Source: Lumbricus rubellus
Lineage: Eukaryota; Annelida; Clitellata; Crassiclitellata; Lumbricidae
Direction of reading: 5' to 3'
Assembly (NCBI GenBank): GCA_945859605.1
Contig: OX243814.1
Span: 26,471,230-26,535,229, forward strand
Length of the DNA stretch: 64,000 nt
Below are positions 49,681-62,758 of this stretch, piece after piece. A program made the translations under genes and the position numbers. The stretch's first letter is position 1; every line of letters begins with the position of its first letter. The notes beneath the pieces are model-generated. The model ran no database searches. It saw only the letters and a program-made list of their open reading frames with translations, and was not told where the DNA came from.

Positions 49681-50126
49681 TGTCAAGTGCGCTTTGTGAA
49701 CTGTATATGTACGACGGGGGTACAAATTACAATGGGTTCAGACTTCAGACCTGCAAAGAACCCATTCGACCCCAACAGATGCTGGCGCCCTCAAGCGGCT
49801 AAACGGACGTTCAATCAGTCTGAACGTCAAAGAAGCGCCTCTCCCGGTGACTTGAGACTTACATCCGTGCAAGACATGCAAGTGCAAATCAGTTTTTATT
49901 AATGCAAACAATTTTATTTACAGCATAGAAATACTGCTTTGAATTAATTTCCCAACTAGGCGTGTCGTTTTTGATATCCAGTGTCTTTCCATTTCAAGCC
50001 CAGACTCTCTAAAGAACTAACACCTGACACCAACAGTATCACTGCAGCACCGAAGAGATGACACTCCCCTTGACTGAGCTGTCTAGCGCCGGGTTCTTAT
50101 TGACCTCTGATATAAGGACTCTAATC

Positions 50127-50470
50127 CAGTGATATTTTAGTTCTTAGATTAATTCTATTTCTAGTTCTTATTCATTTCTTTCGACGCGAATTTACTTCCA
50201 CTTCTACTTCTAGTTCTAAAATAATTTCACTTCTAGTTCTTATTCACTTCTGTCGACGCGATTTTACTCCCACTTCTACTTCTAGTTCTAATATAATTTC
50301 ACTTCTAGTTCTTATTCACTTCTGTCGACGCGATTTTACTTCCACTTCTACTTCTAGTTCTCAAATAATTTCACTTCTATTTCTTATTCACTTCCGCCGG
50401 AAGCAATTTTACTTCTACTCTTACTCTAAGTTCTCAAATATTTCACTTCTTCAGTTCTTCTTCCAGTTAG
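50127..50470. repeat. 72 bp tandem repeat, related to the MITE at 41704
   Basis: Starts with CAGTGATATTTTAGTTC, one base different from the MITE end at 41704. Four copies of a 72 bp unit follow from 50161 (starts at 50161, 50233, 50305, 50377), with CTAGTTCTTATTCACTTC and GTCGACGCGATTTTACT. The last copy is more diverged. No right-hand end was found. Confidence 0.85.
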
Positions 50471-50906
50471 AGTTTAGACATAATTTTACTTATTCGTAGA
50501 GGCCTACACTTGTTGGGTTTTATCGATATTTGATAACACTAGTCTTGATATGAATACAAAGAACTAAACATCCCAAAATGCGATATTGTAATGTGATGTG
50601 AATGAATCAGAAAAAGATGTTGTACGATAATTCACACAGTATTAACAGGATTTTGCAGGACTAAATAAATGTGACGAACCCCCCCCCTAGGGTATACGCC
50701 ACTGACAGGGACTGTTCCACCTGGCACAGCACAACTACGGATGGAGAGAGAAGACGAAGCTGTCAGCTGACACTGGACACCTACGCGATCACGGTTCATG
50801 GTGCATGATGTTGATAATTAGGCCTATAGGTAATCTGCAAAGGAAGATTAGATATTTGCACTATTATTTTTGCGCTGTGTCTGAACTTGTATTTTTAGGC
50901 GAATAG

Positions 50907-50999
50907 CAATAAATTACGTTGTTCGGTTTTTCAATGGCAATAAATTATGTTGTTCGGTTTTTCAATAGCAATAAATTACGTTGTTCGGTTTTTCTTTTA
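50907..50999. repeat. 31 bp tandem repeat, three copies
   Basis: Units start at 50907, 50938 and 50969, with CAATAAATTACGTTGTTCGG in each (one T substitution in the second). Confidence 0.95.
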
Positions 51000-51093
51000 G
51001 AAGTTGCATGCCACAGCACCTGAAGAAGCAAGTACTGCTTGAGCAGATATATTTTGGGATTCATATTCCGGACATTCTGGGTGAAAAAAAACA

Positions 51094-51094
51094 C

Positions 51095-51147
<53 letters not shown>

Positions 51148-51195
51148 AAGAGACACACACACAGACAGCGAGAGAGAGACGCACAGAGGGAGACA
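51094..51195. repeat. GAGA and GACA tract
   Basis: AGAGAG followed by CAGACAGACAGA and mixed units. Confidence 0.9.
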
Positions 51196-51965
51196 CTGTC
51201 TGGCTGTATATCTTTCTCGCTGCCTCTGTCTTTTCCTCTTTAAACGACCTCCCAATAAACGACGACTGCAGTTAACCCCCAGGCACACCACTCTGTGGTC
51301 CTGCATGTATGCTGAGGAGGTCTGGATGTTGAAGTGGGTCTCATCGCGCTAACTGCGACCAGGTGCTGCGAGTAGCAGCCAAAGTGCAAGATATATATAC
51401 ACACCTATATTAATAATAATATGTGTGTGAGACTAATTATGGTTGCCAGAGATACATGTTCTATATCGGAGACGCTGCTGCTGTATATTACACCAAATTC
51501 TGCAGACAGGGAGACGAAGGATAGGAAAGGCAGGAAGCGGTTCTTCCGTCGACCATACGAGTACAAATCTTACAACTCGGTTGGAATGTGCGAATCACGA
51601 CGAACAGCCAGAGGTCAAGAATGCAGCAGAGGTCAAACAAACGGAGTCCGAGCTGCATGGCAACTGCGTAGGAATACAAAAATGTGTTCTTCCGCCATGA
51701 AATCGTCTTCCTTTGGCTTGGGGTCACCGAGTGCGCAAGAACTTCCGGGACAGCCTGACCGGGATAACTGTATCATTACCTGTCCTGACCCAGATTTTTC
51801 GCCCTGACCCAGTTCCTGCGTCAGACTTACTTGTGCTGTCCTATATGAAGAGCCGTAGGGGGCCTAATTGGTTTAGTTTCGAATTCAGCATCTGCATGGC
51901 GCGTTCATCGCTTTCTTGCTCTTTCCACAGTTAGGCCTATTACAATTATTAATTAATTAGTATAT
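51196..51965. other. Intergenic stretch, no recognised gene
   Basis: Several overlapping frames of 70-128 codons exist at 51420-51930. None shows a recognisable domain or convincing splice context. Confidence 0.4.
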
Positions 51966-51984
51966 ATTATTTATTCATCATTAA

Positions 51985-52625
<641 letters not shown>

Positions 52626-53572
52626 CGGGAATGGTAGGAGGGAAGGATGAGGAGGAGGTGGACATATGTTAGCTTTTGGCCTGTCAGCAGTCAGCTCGTC
52701 TGGGGTTCAAGATAATAACGTATTGTTAATGCTGTCTATAGTGGCACCATCTTAAGGGCGCTAAGAGTGATGTCTCGGAGAGGTAGAGGCCGCTGCCTCA
52801 CTCTTCGAGAGCCGTCGATATTTTACCACTGGAACAGAAAAAAGAGATGTTTTCAGTGGATCGCGTCCAATGCATGCATCTCCGATAAGATGAGCTACAA
52901 AAATTAGTTGGGGTTTGGGCTTAGAAGTATATAAGGTCAAAAAGCTTTAGACAAATAACGTCAGAGGAGGATAGGATGAGGAGGAGCAGAGGAGATCTAA
53001 TTGAAGAAGCGCACAAGAGTGTATACCACTTGAAAGAGGTAATGCAGTGCGAGAGGCTCTTAGAATTATCGTAAAACATTGAGGCAACTCGAGGACACAG
53101 TTGTATAAATCTCGTTTAAGAAACGGAAAGGAATGTTATTGCGTGTATACTGTATAGCAGAAATTCATTCGTCCAAGAGTTGTGGAATGGTACATGTATA
53201 TAGCTGGTGCTCACTCAGTGAACCACGACGCAGCTTTTAACACAGAGTGACAGAGCCATGTAGGAGAGTTGTCTGATTAATTATAAACCTATTATTGAGC
53301 ATTATAGCATGCAGACTAACTTGCACTGGTTCTAACTCTCAACTCTGAACCACTTGATATAGCTTTATTATGCTTTCATTGTAAATTATCGAATACACTC
53401 CGATCCTTGCTTGCTCCATGATCTAGTAATTAAGTATTGTTATTTAAATATTACTGTCGATATACATGTATGTCGCATATAATGTCAACTTTTTGATAGA
53501 AACCAGATGAAATAAATATATTATGTCGATGATCAAATTATTTGGAAGCACTTTCCCTATATAGCCTAATAC

Positions 53573-53584
<12 letters not shown>
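52626..53584. other. Intergenic stretch without recognised gene
   Basis: No coding, RNA or repeat structure that I can support. Confidence 0.45.
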
Positions 53585-53609
<25 letters not shown>

Positions 53610-53615
53610 CATATC

Positions 53616-53792
53616 CGGGGACTTTTGTCTTGGGACTTTTATCCGGAGACTTTTTGTCCGGGTACTTTTGTCCAGGGATATTTATTTTATCCGGGAACTC
53701 TTTGTCCAGGGACATTTTGTCCAGGGACATTTTGTCCGGGGACTTTTGGCCCAAGAACATTTTGTCCGGGGACATTTTGTCCTAGCACTTTT
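53616..53792. repeat. 15 bp minisatellite (CCGGGGACATTTTGT)n
   Basis: About twelve units of 14-19 bp. The frames LDKMSLDKM and CPGTFCPGTF are its two translations. Confidence 0.93.
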
Positions 53793-54073
53793 TCTGCATC
53801 AGCGTCTAGCATAAATATCGTATACTTCTGCTTGTTTTCCCACTAAATCTCAATTGAATTCTCAGTGTGTCTCCATCAAATGTGTCGCCCAGTGCAAGGA
53901 TCATATAATATTATAATTATATAATTATATAATATATATATATAATATATCTATAATATACATGTATATATTATATAGTTGGTTATGTAATTAATGCACG
54001 TCTATAAGGGTCGTCGAAAGAAGACACACACACTTTCGATAGCTTTCGAATTTATATTTGCGCATGCATAATC

Positions 54074-54110
<37 letters not shown>

Positions 54111-54385
54111 GTGCGATGTTCTATGCGATCGAGTGCATGTGTACTTACTACTTATCATTGAACGAATGTTATTCTGAAATACGATATGTTAATTCATGCT
54201 CGTATACATATATTTATGATACTCACGCATATACATGTGCATGTTGCCGCGCGCGTATAATGTATGCTTGTATGCGTGTAATGTATGCCTGCATGCGTGT
54301 AATGTATGCCTGCATGCGTCTGCGTGTATGGTCGCACGGTTGGTGTGGTTGTTCCGTTCGAAATACGCCGGCGCCGTATTATAGT

Positions 54386-54425
<40 letters not shown>
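53793..54425. other. TA-rich, 21 bp repeat and (CA)n stretch
   Basis: (TA)n at 54076-54109 and three copies of a unit near 21 bp (GTGTAATGTATGCCTGCATG) at 54255-54320. (CA)n at 54388-54424. Confidence 0.75.
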
Positions 54426-54426
<1 letters not shown>

Positions 54427-55104
54427 CAGTATCCTGTAGACGTGTGCTAATGACCAGCAGGAGGATATGGTTTGACAGTCGTTTCGATGAACGGAAGTCC
54501 GGTCAAGAGTCTCTTGACGGCGAATTACGGCCGCCACTCGATCGGGCTGGCGGGCGGGCAAGCGGGCGGGCGGAGGCGGGCGCGGAAGGGCGGCTAAGAG
54601 GGTCGTTCCATCGACAAGCACTGCTAACCGGTTTCATATTATGCCGTGTAGGGTATACGTCCGGAAGCCATAATATTATAACAAGTGGCGCGTACATTAA
54701 GCGTCTCTTCTGTGTGTTTTTTTTACGAATTATGTATACAGAAACAAACAAAACCACTGTAACCATACACACACAAAGTAAGAGAAGTGTGCATGCGCGC
54801 ACTCGTGTGTGTATTTATGACGATTAGGCCTATACGTGCGTGTACTAATGAACTGTAAAAGGTTAGGCAGAGGGACAACAGACTACATAGACAGACAGGC
54901 AATGGCAGAAGGAGTGACATGTAAAATGAGAGGAAGAGAGACACTTTGGTACTAAAGACACTTGTCTTTTACTCGCACTGACGATATATCTACACGGACG
55001 AAAAGAGAAGACAAGGGGCAAAGAAGTACACATGTAGACATACATAGAGAAGGACATAGACACAGATAGACAGACAGACAGACAAACAGACAAGACAGAC
55101 AGAT

Positions 55105-55462
55105 GAAGAGCTCGATGTATGAAGAGAAGGAGGAGGAGGAGGAAGAGAAGGAGGAGGAGGAGGAGGAAGAGAAGGAGAAGGAGTACGAGGACGAGGAGAA
55201 GGAGAAGGAGAAGGAGAAGGAGAAGGAGAAGGAGAAGGAGAAGGAGGAGGAGCTCCGAGGAGGAGGAGGAGGGGGAGAAGGAAGAGAAAGAGGAGGAGGA
55301 GGAGAAGGAGGAGCAGGAGGAGGAGGAGGAGGAGAGGAGGAGGAGGAGCTCCGAGGAGGAGGAGGGGGAGAAGGAAGAGAAAGAGGAGGAGGAGGAGAAG
55401 GAGGAGCAGGAGGAGGAGGAGAAGGAGAGGAGGAGGAGGAGGAGGAGGAGGAGGAGGAGGAA
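55105..55462. repeat. GGA/GAA array with a longer duplicated block
   Basis: A purine tract in which a block of about 95 bp beginning GGAGGAGCTCCGAGGAGGAG occurs twice (starts near 55240 and 55335). Confidence 0.93.
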
Positions 55463-55934
55463 GGTGATGCACGCTGTATCTGTTGAACCTGTTTTTATCG
55501 GACGAGTGCAGCTTTGGATGCGTGCATGGACGAGTATAGTTATCAGTCGCAGCATTCCGACGAATGATCGAAACTATTCTCCGATCATCTTAAGACTGCC
55601 ATGCGTTGGATGCATTGCTATCCTCCTCTGTATGTTGCACTCGCAAAGTCCTTCTTCACCCAGAGAGGAATTCAAGGACCTGCAGTCCATGCATACTTAT
55701 GCTCAACAATCGTCCAAATCGCATTCAGGTATACGGGAGATGATGACGTGTAGGTACATAATTTATATCTGTATAGGCATATATGCACTCACGGAACTGC
55801 ATTGGCTATACTTGCCTCACTCCCAGGTCTAAAAACTACAGTAGAAGCTGTATAATTAATGTATTGCCATGCACTGCAGAAACGAGAACAGCTGACTACG
55901 AATTGTTATAGGAAAAGAACTGATTTCGGCAATC

Positions 55935-56045
55935 AGCACAGAGAGAGAGAGAGACAGAGAGACAGACAGACAGACAGACAGATAGACAGACAGATAGACA
56001 GACAGACGGGCAGACAGAGATAGGCCGAGAGAGCCAGACAGACAG

Positions 56046-56079
<34 letters not shown>

Positions 56080-56190
56080 AGAGACAGAGACAGACAGACG
56101 GACAGACAGGGATAGACAAACAGACAGACAGACAGACAGAGACAGTTAGAGACAGACATACAGACATATAGAGATAGAGATAGATAGACA
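55935..56190. repeat. GACA-rich array
   Basis: Degenerate CAGA/GACA units. Confidence 0.92.
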
Positions 56191-56770
56191 CAGACGGATA
56201 AACCTTTCGTGACCGATATCGCAGTCGCACCCGTAACCACATCGTCCGTCCATCTGCTTGATTGTGCATCGATACATGTACGTCTAAACATGTCTTAAGG
56301 CCTCATCCATAAATACTCGTCAACTCGCTGCTCTCGGAACACGCGGCAGTCTCCCGTTGTGGTATACACTCGAACGTTTAACATAAATATTATTAGTAAT
56401 TAGTAATTAATTATTAGGCCTATCTTCTATATAATAGAGGGTCGGTGTCAAACGAATAAGACAGAGGTATAAGAACGATTCAGAGGCTAGTACAATACAA
56501 TTCAATGCAAGACAATACAATACAAGACAATGACCGAATGTGCAACAAAGGCATCATGCATGGTAAATAACAAAATACGGAGAACGTTTAGGGTTGCATT
56601 GTGATCGAATGCATGCTCCGAAAGGATCCGATTTACTTACCACTCTCCAGCGAGGGATTGATCCAAACCTGCAGAATGAAAAGGTGATCGAATTGCTATG
56701 GCGTCAGTGTTTAACCTCTGCGATCTGCGTTTGAATCCAGAGTCTTCCTTTTCAGTTCAGCTATTATTCG
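56191..56770. other. Intergenic stretch
   Basis: Contains ATACA-type units at 56490-56530; no gene was recognised. Confidence 0.45.
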
Positions 56771-57060
56771 AAAGTTATTCCATGCTATTCCATGCTATTC
56801 CATGCTATTATATGCTATTCCATGCTATTCCATGCTATTCCATGCTATTCCATGCTATTCCATGCTATTCCACGCTATTCCACGCTATTCCATGCTAGTC
56901 CACGCTATTCCATGCTATTCCATGCTATTCCATGCATGCTATTTCACGCTATTTCATGCATTGCTATTCCATGCTATATTCTATGCTATTTCATGCTATT
57001 CCATGCTGTTCCATGCTATTCCATGCTGTTCCATGCATACTATTCCATGCTATTCCATGG
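56771..57060. repeat. 10 bp minisatellite (CTATTCCATG)n
   Basis: About 28 units, nearly perfect at the left and degenerate at the right. Confidence 0.96.
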
Positions 57061-58255
57061 CCTGCAGCGTGATCTCTCCTTTTCTGGGTATTCTCTTTCT
57101 CAGAGTTCACTAAATACGTAGTGGATATGCGTTTCTTAGCTTGTGTTTTGTATCAGCCAATTGACATGACATTGTGGCGATCTCTGTGCGCAAACATGTT
57201 CTTTGATTTGATTCGTTCATCTGCCATTTTGGAACCAATTTCCCGTCTGACCGCGACTGTATGCACGGGATATCCTAAATCAAATCGTCAGATCACTGGC
57301 GGTTGAATATAGTTACATGTATAAATAAGCTTATGCCTCGGGCGCACGTCTTGTAGATTTATTTTCGTGGCCCATAATTATAAAGAGACCGAATTCTGCT
57401 TTTTAAGATATACTTGCAGAACATGGTGGCTTCCGGTATTAAAATTTTCAGCGTCTATTCCCTGCACTCGTGTACAATGTACATACATGTGCACAGTACA
57501 ATTATGTCTGCACGTCTGTATGTTTTTATGTATATATCTCTGTAATTTTTCTGTCTGCCTGTCTGTTTGTCTGTCTGCCTGTCTGTTTGCCTCCGTCTTT
57601 TTTACTTCTAAGTTTTTGCTTGCCCTTGCTCTAAGTCTACTCTCGCTAACTATGCAAAGCATTCATTTCTTGAAGAGGCACTTCGAATGACTGGAATTCC
57701 AGGAGCCGTGGTGGCCGCTAAGTCTGGAGCGGAAGGAGCCGCGGTAACGGTGCCACTGGATCGAGATTGAGACTGTGTGTATACTTGCTAAACAGCCCTC
57801 TCAGACGCTCCCTCCCTAAATCAGATAGCAAGGACCGGCGGCCTGGCCCCCATAAACCACAAACAGAATCAGCTTAAGCTAATCTATGCTTCTATAGCGC
57901 ATGTAAACAACTTACGAAAGTGCGCTAATCGTGTTCTCTCCCGCGGACCCAAAAATAACAATGTTGAGAACAATGACGCTTGTGGCATACACTCTGACGT
58001 TGTTATCTGGTAGGATAAAAAAGCAAAAGCGGTGCAGCCGTTAAAATACCTCGATATGAATAGCAATTAAATTGCGCTCAGTTCCGATAACGACGTCCAC
58101 CGTGTACATGTAGCCTATATAGGCACTTCGGCATTAGTACCTATAATAGTCTTCGGAAAATATACGGTTATGGGGTAAAAACCAGACAACTTCGCAGTTC
58201 CAATGTAGCGGCATCTAAGTATCCTATTAATTTATCAATTCTTGTCTTGACTATT
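57061..58255. other. Intergenic stretch without recognised gene
   Basis: Short CTGT repeats at 57545-57590. Frames at 57121-57306 and 57367-57690 have no recognisable domain. Confidence 0.45.
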
Positions 58256-58350
58256 ATTATACTACTGCTTTTATTGTTATTGTTGTCATTATTGTTATTA
58301 TTGTTATTATTGTTATTATTGTTATTGTTGTTATTATTGTTGTTATATTG
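58256..58350. repeat. TTA/TTG triplet repeat
   Basis: TTATTGTTATTATTG units. Confidence 0.9.
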
Positions 58351-58752
58351 GTTATTGCTTTATATTATTATTTTTGGCTCTGAGGTACTTCGTTCCCTCA
58401 GGGACTTGTAATTTCATTTATGTGTATAGAGTCTAATATTATTATCATTTGTAATCGAATGGAGTTCAATTCAAATCCGATCGGCTGAACGTATCGTGTG
58501 TACAGATTAATAGAGCATCAATGATATATCTGTTTATGGTGCAGGGTATTATATAGTTTTATATCCTCATCTTCTGCATCAAGGATGGATTCAACAGGTG
58601 GAACAGGTGTCCGTCGGAACATCATAATAATTATTTTTATGCGATAATTAATTATGTGCGCTCATCAAAATCGTCGCTCTCGCAGATGTTCCTTTCTCAT
58701 GAAAAGTCGCAAACAGAAACCTAATCACCTTCTTCTCTGCGTATTTATTTTT

Positions 58753-58980
58753 CTGTCTCTGCCTCTGCCTCTGTCTCTGCCTCTGTCTCTGCCTCTGCCT
58801 CTGCCTCTGCCTCTGCCTCTGTCTCTGTCTCTGCCTCTGCCTCTGCCTCTGCCTCTGTCTCTGTCTCTGCCTCTGCCTCTGCCTTTGTCTCTGCCTCTGT
58901 CGCTGCCTCTGTCTCTGTCTCTCTCTGCCTCTGTCTCTGCCTCTGTCTCTGCCTCTGTCTCTCTCTGCCTCTGTCTCTTC
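58753..58980. repeat. (CTCTGC/CTCTGT)n hexanucleotide array
   Basis: About 38 six-base units alternating CTGCCT and CTGTCT. Confidence 0.96.
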
Positions 58981-59301
58981 TTCATGCAGCTTCTACATAC
59001 TCTTCTCTTTCTCTTCTGCACTGGCCGACAGAGGACAGGTGTTGATGTAATGCAGATCGTACTCCATAGACCCCTCTAAATAGAGACCGCACACGGTTGT
59101 GTCACATAACTCCGCTCGTTCATTTGCAGTGCCAAGCCTGGAGAAAGGTTCACTTCCGTCTAAGAACTTTCTTCTGCCTAGGCCTAATTATAAATTTATA
59201 ATTTTTATTCCTTTCATGATTCTAATTTTTGAATCAATAGCTAAATAAAATCATGGTTGTATTGTAGCCTATTAAAAAATATTATATAGGCCTATTATAT
59301 G

Positions 59302-59597
59302 GTCTAGTTAGCTACACCGGTAATTATGCGAGAGCGGCATACGTCTGTTGGTTTTAACGGACTGCGGTTTAAGCTCCGGGTTGGAAGTTCACACTCAGAA
59401 ATTTAGATATCTTAGGCTAGCACGTATGAGACACGGTGGCGCAAGCTGCTGCGGAGCAACCTTGGGCAAGTTGCTTACCCACCATTTTCTTTGGTAAGGC
59501 AACGGGAAACCACCTCACTCATCTCATCCCCAGGGGCGTAAAGCCATTTAACCTGCCTTCGGGCAGAGAACTATCATCAATTCATCATCACCATCAT
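59302..59597 (+). mobile_element. tRNA-derived SINE, family B copy 2
   Basis: Begins GTCTAGTTAGCTACACCGGT, carries a degenerate B box GGTTTAAGCTC and the shared body with CCAGGGGCGTAAAGCC. It ends in an ATCATC-type tail. It is in the opposite orientation to the copy at 9567-9862. Confidence 0.75.
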
Positions 59598-59907
59598 ATA
59601 TAAAATTATAGCTACAATGGTCTAGTAAAGCATGTTTTTATTTATTTGTTTGCGAGTGACAAAAATTCTGCCATCAATCATAGCATTTATATAATATCTT
59701 AAAGAAAAATAATGAAATATAGTCGGATAAATTTTAATTTTTTTAGAAATTTAATAAAAGTGTACAATTACTAAAATGAGAAATGCTTCGGCATTTTTCC
59801 TTTATGAGCAAAATCATCGACAATGACATAACTGGCATAGATCTATTGCAATTTTTATCTGTGAATTTATATAGCGCCAATTGCAGTGCAACGCCATACA
59901 TAGAGAC

Positions 59908-60149
59908 CATAGGCGCACGAGGCGGGGTCCAGATGGGGCAAATGCCCCTCAAATTTCGAGCAAGTCTGATTTTTCGGACTAGCAGGCCCGGGAAAATAGT
60001 AAACAAAACCCCCAAATCTGTATTTTTCACGAGATTTCAACCAGATGACTTAAAAAAGGTCGTCAATTTTTTTGTCTCGGGAAATTCGGGCAAAAGTTAA
60101 CTCTTATACCTCCCCCCAATGCTGAAATCTCCCGTACTATACGTCTATG
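59908..60149. mobile_element. MITE with CATAGGCG termini (family B copy 2)
   Basis: A 242 bp element starting CATAGGCGCACGAGGCGGGG and ending CGTACTATACGTCTATG. Flanks ATAGAGAC (59900-59907) and ATAGAGAA (60150-60157) match at seven of eight positions. The interior has the GGGCAAATGCCCC words of copy 1. Confidence 0.8.
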
Positions 60150-61209
60150 ATAGAGAATATCTATACAGTGCTAGAAAATTTAAGGCTGTTTTTGAGCAGC
60201 GATGAGATGTAGTTATAAGCACACATCTTGGAGCACTGAGCGAGTGACGTGAGGAAGCTGGTTCTTTAGAGGGATTGGGGGGTCAATTAGGGCAAATGCG
60301 TGGGCTTTTTGTCACGGCGGTCGTCTAGTTCGCTTGTCAAACCGATCAATTCGGTCAAGTGAGCGCATGAGTCGAAGTAAGGTAGGTGAGGTTGATGAGG
60401 TGAGGTGGGTGACAGACAGATGATGAGATCATAGAGGTATTTATGGACCACGTCAGAAGAGGATGGGTAGATGAGTACAAGGACCTTTCTAATAGACTAG
60501 TTGAATACGAGCCAAGATGGATGGAGCCAGCGTATAAGTTGTCAAACACAGTGAGGTCACTAGGTTTGGTGTCAGTCAGTGCGATATACATCTCATGCTG
60601 TCACTCCATGAACTTCCTACTTTATCGGACCATGCATTCAGAATTCTTTGCAATGCTTATTGTAGCATGTGTATAGATCTGCTAATGTTAGGCTATTCGC
60701 AAAGCGTAATTCATAATTATGTATAGCCTACGTTACTGTTAATTGAAAAACAATAACTTTCTGCTCAACTCTGCACAATGATTTTTAGAAAGCCATTTAA
60801 TAATTTAGGTTTCACTCGGCCCCCGCTGAACTTGCTGAAGCTGTCATCTGGGAAGTTGGAGTGCCACTGGTCAAACAAATCAGAAGAAATATAAATTATT
60901 ATGCGAGACACGCGGAAGGCGAGCTGTCAGTCTAGCAGCAGCAATGCATTCAACGCAGATTGACGAACTTGTACCAACTTTTGGACTACTCTTACAAACA
61001 ACCCTTATGATTAAACGCAGCGCTCGTGAACAAGCTGGTGCCCCGCGCTTGGCTTTCGAGTGGCGCTATAGACGTTTGGAGATGTAGAGTTGTAGACATA
61101 ATTATGGAGTGGTTTGCACTCTCGGTATACAGTGTACACAGTCGAAGCGTTGAAGAAGAAGCGAGGAAATTGGGTTATTGAGTGTTCCAGATTACCTTGC
61201 AGCTTGCTT
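60150..61209. other. Intergenic stretch, no recognised gene
   Basis: Holds the inverted copy of the GCGGGGCACCAGCTT dispersed repeat at 61020-61085. Nothing else was recognised. Confidence 0.45.
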
Positions 61210-61460
61210 GTATGTGCCCTTGTTATAGCGCCCCTTCAAGCTCCCTACTCAGAGGCGCTCGAGACTACAGAGCGGACACTGCATCGGAGTTTCACGCCGA
61301 AGCGCTGAGCAATTGCGCGTGAAGGACTTGCCGAAGTTCCCTTCGCGGCGTCTTAAGATGGTTTAAAAAGTGATTGATTGATTGATTGATTGATTGATTC
61401 GAATCTGTAACCCTTCGGCTGCAAGGCGACGAACATACCCACTACACCACCGCGTCCCAC
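61210..61460 (-). mobile_element. tRNA-derived SINE, family A copy 3
   Basis: Same body and tRNA-like head as the copies at 6931 and 11916. A (TGAT)n tract (61371-61399) sits inside it, next to the B-box region. Confidence 0.8.
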
Positions 61461-62570
61461 AAGAGTGCAGTGATTCTAACACAGAACCAGAAGCTTCTGA
61501 ACCCCTTAAAACCCTGTAATGTTTAGTTGACTGCAGCGGGAAGCTGCGTCGTGGCAAGCACAAACCCATCCACTCATCCAGATTGCAAACAACGTTTTGT
61601 CCATACTAGTACGAAAGGCCGTTCACGTTCCGGATGGGCCCGTGCTTGTAACGACGACACCGTGTTTGGCAGCAGCAGCGGCAGTTGATGGTTCGCATAA
61701 TAATATGTGATTTACACCATCCTATAAAATAATACGAGATTTGCAATTACAATCGTTGTCAACATCACACCCGAAATAATTAATCGATTGCGCCACTTCA
61801 CTAGAAGCCCACATAGTAGTTGCTGTTGCCAATGACGATGACGACGGTAAGTGTTTACCTGCGTGTGCCGTCTGCTCGACCCATGACCCAAATTACCGTC
61901 TCTGATCCGAGCCCTGGCGGCGGTTTGAGCTTACACCCTTGATGCAGAAAATGCCACCCCACCCCACCGCACGCTTCACAACGACGCACATACATAAAGG
62001 GGATCTAATTTACGACCAATGTTATGACGCTTGCCAATAATACATCATCGCCGCCGAGCTTATAAGTCACGAAAGTAACTTCTATACATGCAGGGACCCA
62101 CATTCTGATATCGGGGCCAAGTATGAAACGTGTGCAGCACACTTTGATGATTTTGGATCGCCCGAAATTCTGTTCCCCTAGGCTGAATGGCTTCATTTGA
62201 ATGCGGCCTGTTCAAATTCACACGCTACAATGTCTATTGAGTTCATAGCGGAATGACCTATTGACCCACAGCTTAGGTACGCTCTTATGTTGCATTCTTG
62301 TTTTCGTGTTGCTCTGTTTTTGAAAAATGACGTTCATGTCAAGAAGTTGGCGTGCATGCGTGCAGGACTCTGAGGTCAGAAGTTTGAGGTTGGAATAAAT
62401 GCCAAGACAGCATTGAGGACGTGCATGTGGCAGGTTGTTGTCATCTGTGTCTTACTAGTCCAGCAAGTATTGAGTAAGAAAAAGTAAAGTATTGGGTGGG
62501 TGGGTGGTCCGACGGGTGAACTAATAGGCCGTATACCCAAATTTGGCCATGTCTCTACTCTCTACACTAG
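61461..62570. other. Intergenic stretch without recognised gene
   Basis: No supportable coding exon, RNA gene or repeat array. Confidence 0.45.
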
Positions 62571-62578
62571 TCTATAGT

Positions 62579-62750
62579 CATGGGCGGAGTTTGGTTTTCG
62601 TTCTTGGAGGGGCTAACCCCGAGTCCGGGCCTTCTTAGGGGGGCTAACCCCGAAAAAGGATATAATTTTCATGGTAAAAAAGTTGAATCTGGGTCTTCTT
62701 GGGGGGGGGGGGGCTTAGCCCCCCCTAGCCCCTGATAAACTCCGCCCATG
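62579..62750. mobile_element. MITE with perfect 8 bp target duplication
   Basis: A 172 bp element starting CATGGGCGGAGTTTGG and ending AAACTCCGCCCATG. It is flanked by TCTATAGT at 62571-62578 and 62751-62758. The interior holds G runs facing C runs and GGGGCTAACCCCGA repeats. Confidence 0.92.
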
Positions 62751-62758
62751 TCTATAGT

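Noticed and set aside
50127..50470. CRISPR-like or coding tandem array
   Set aside because: 72 bp head-to-tail repeats without spacers and without a maintained frame.
51420..51934. Second protein-coding gene right of the P450
   Set aside because: Overlapping frames exist, but none has a recognisable domain, bias or splice context.
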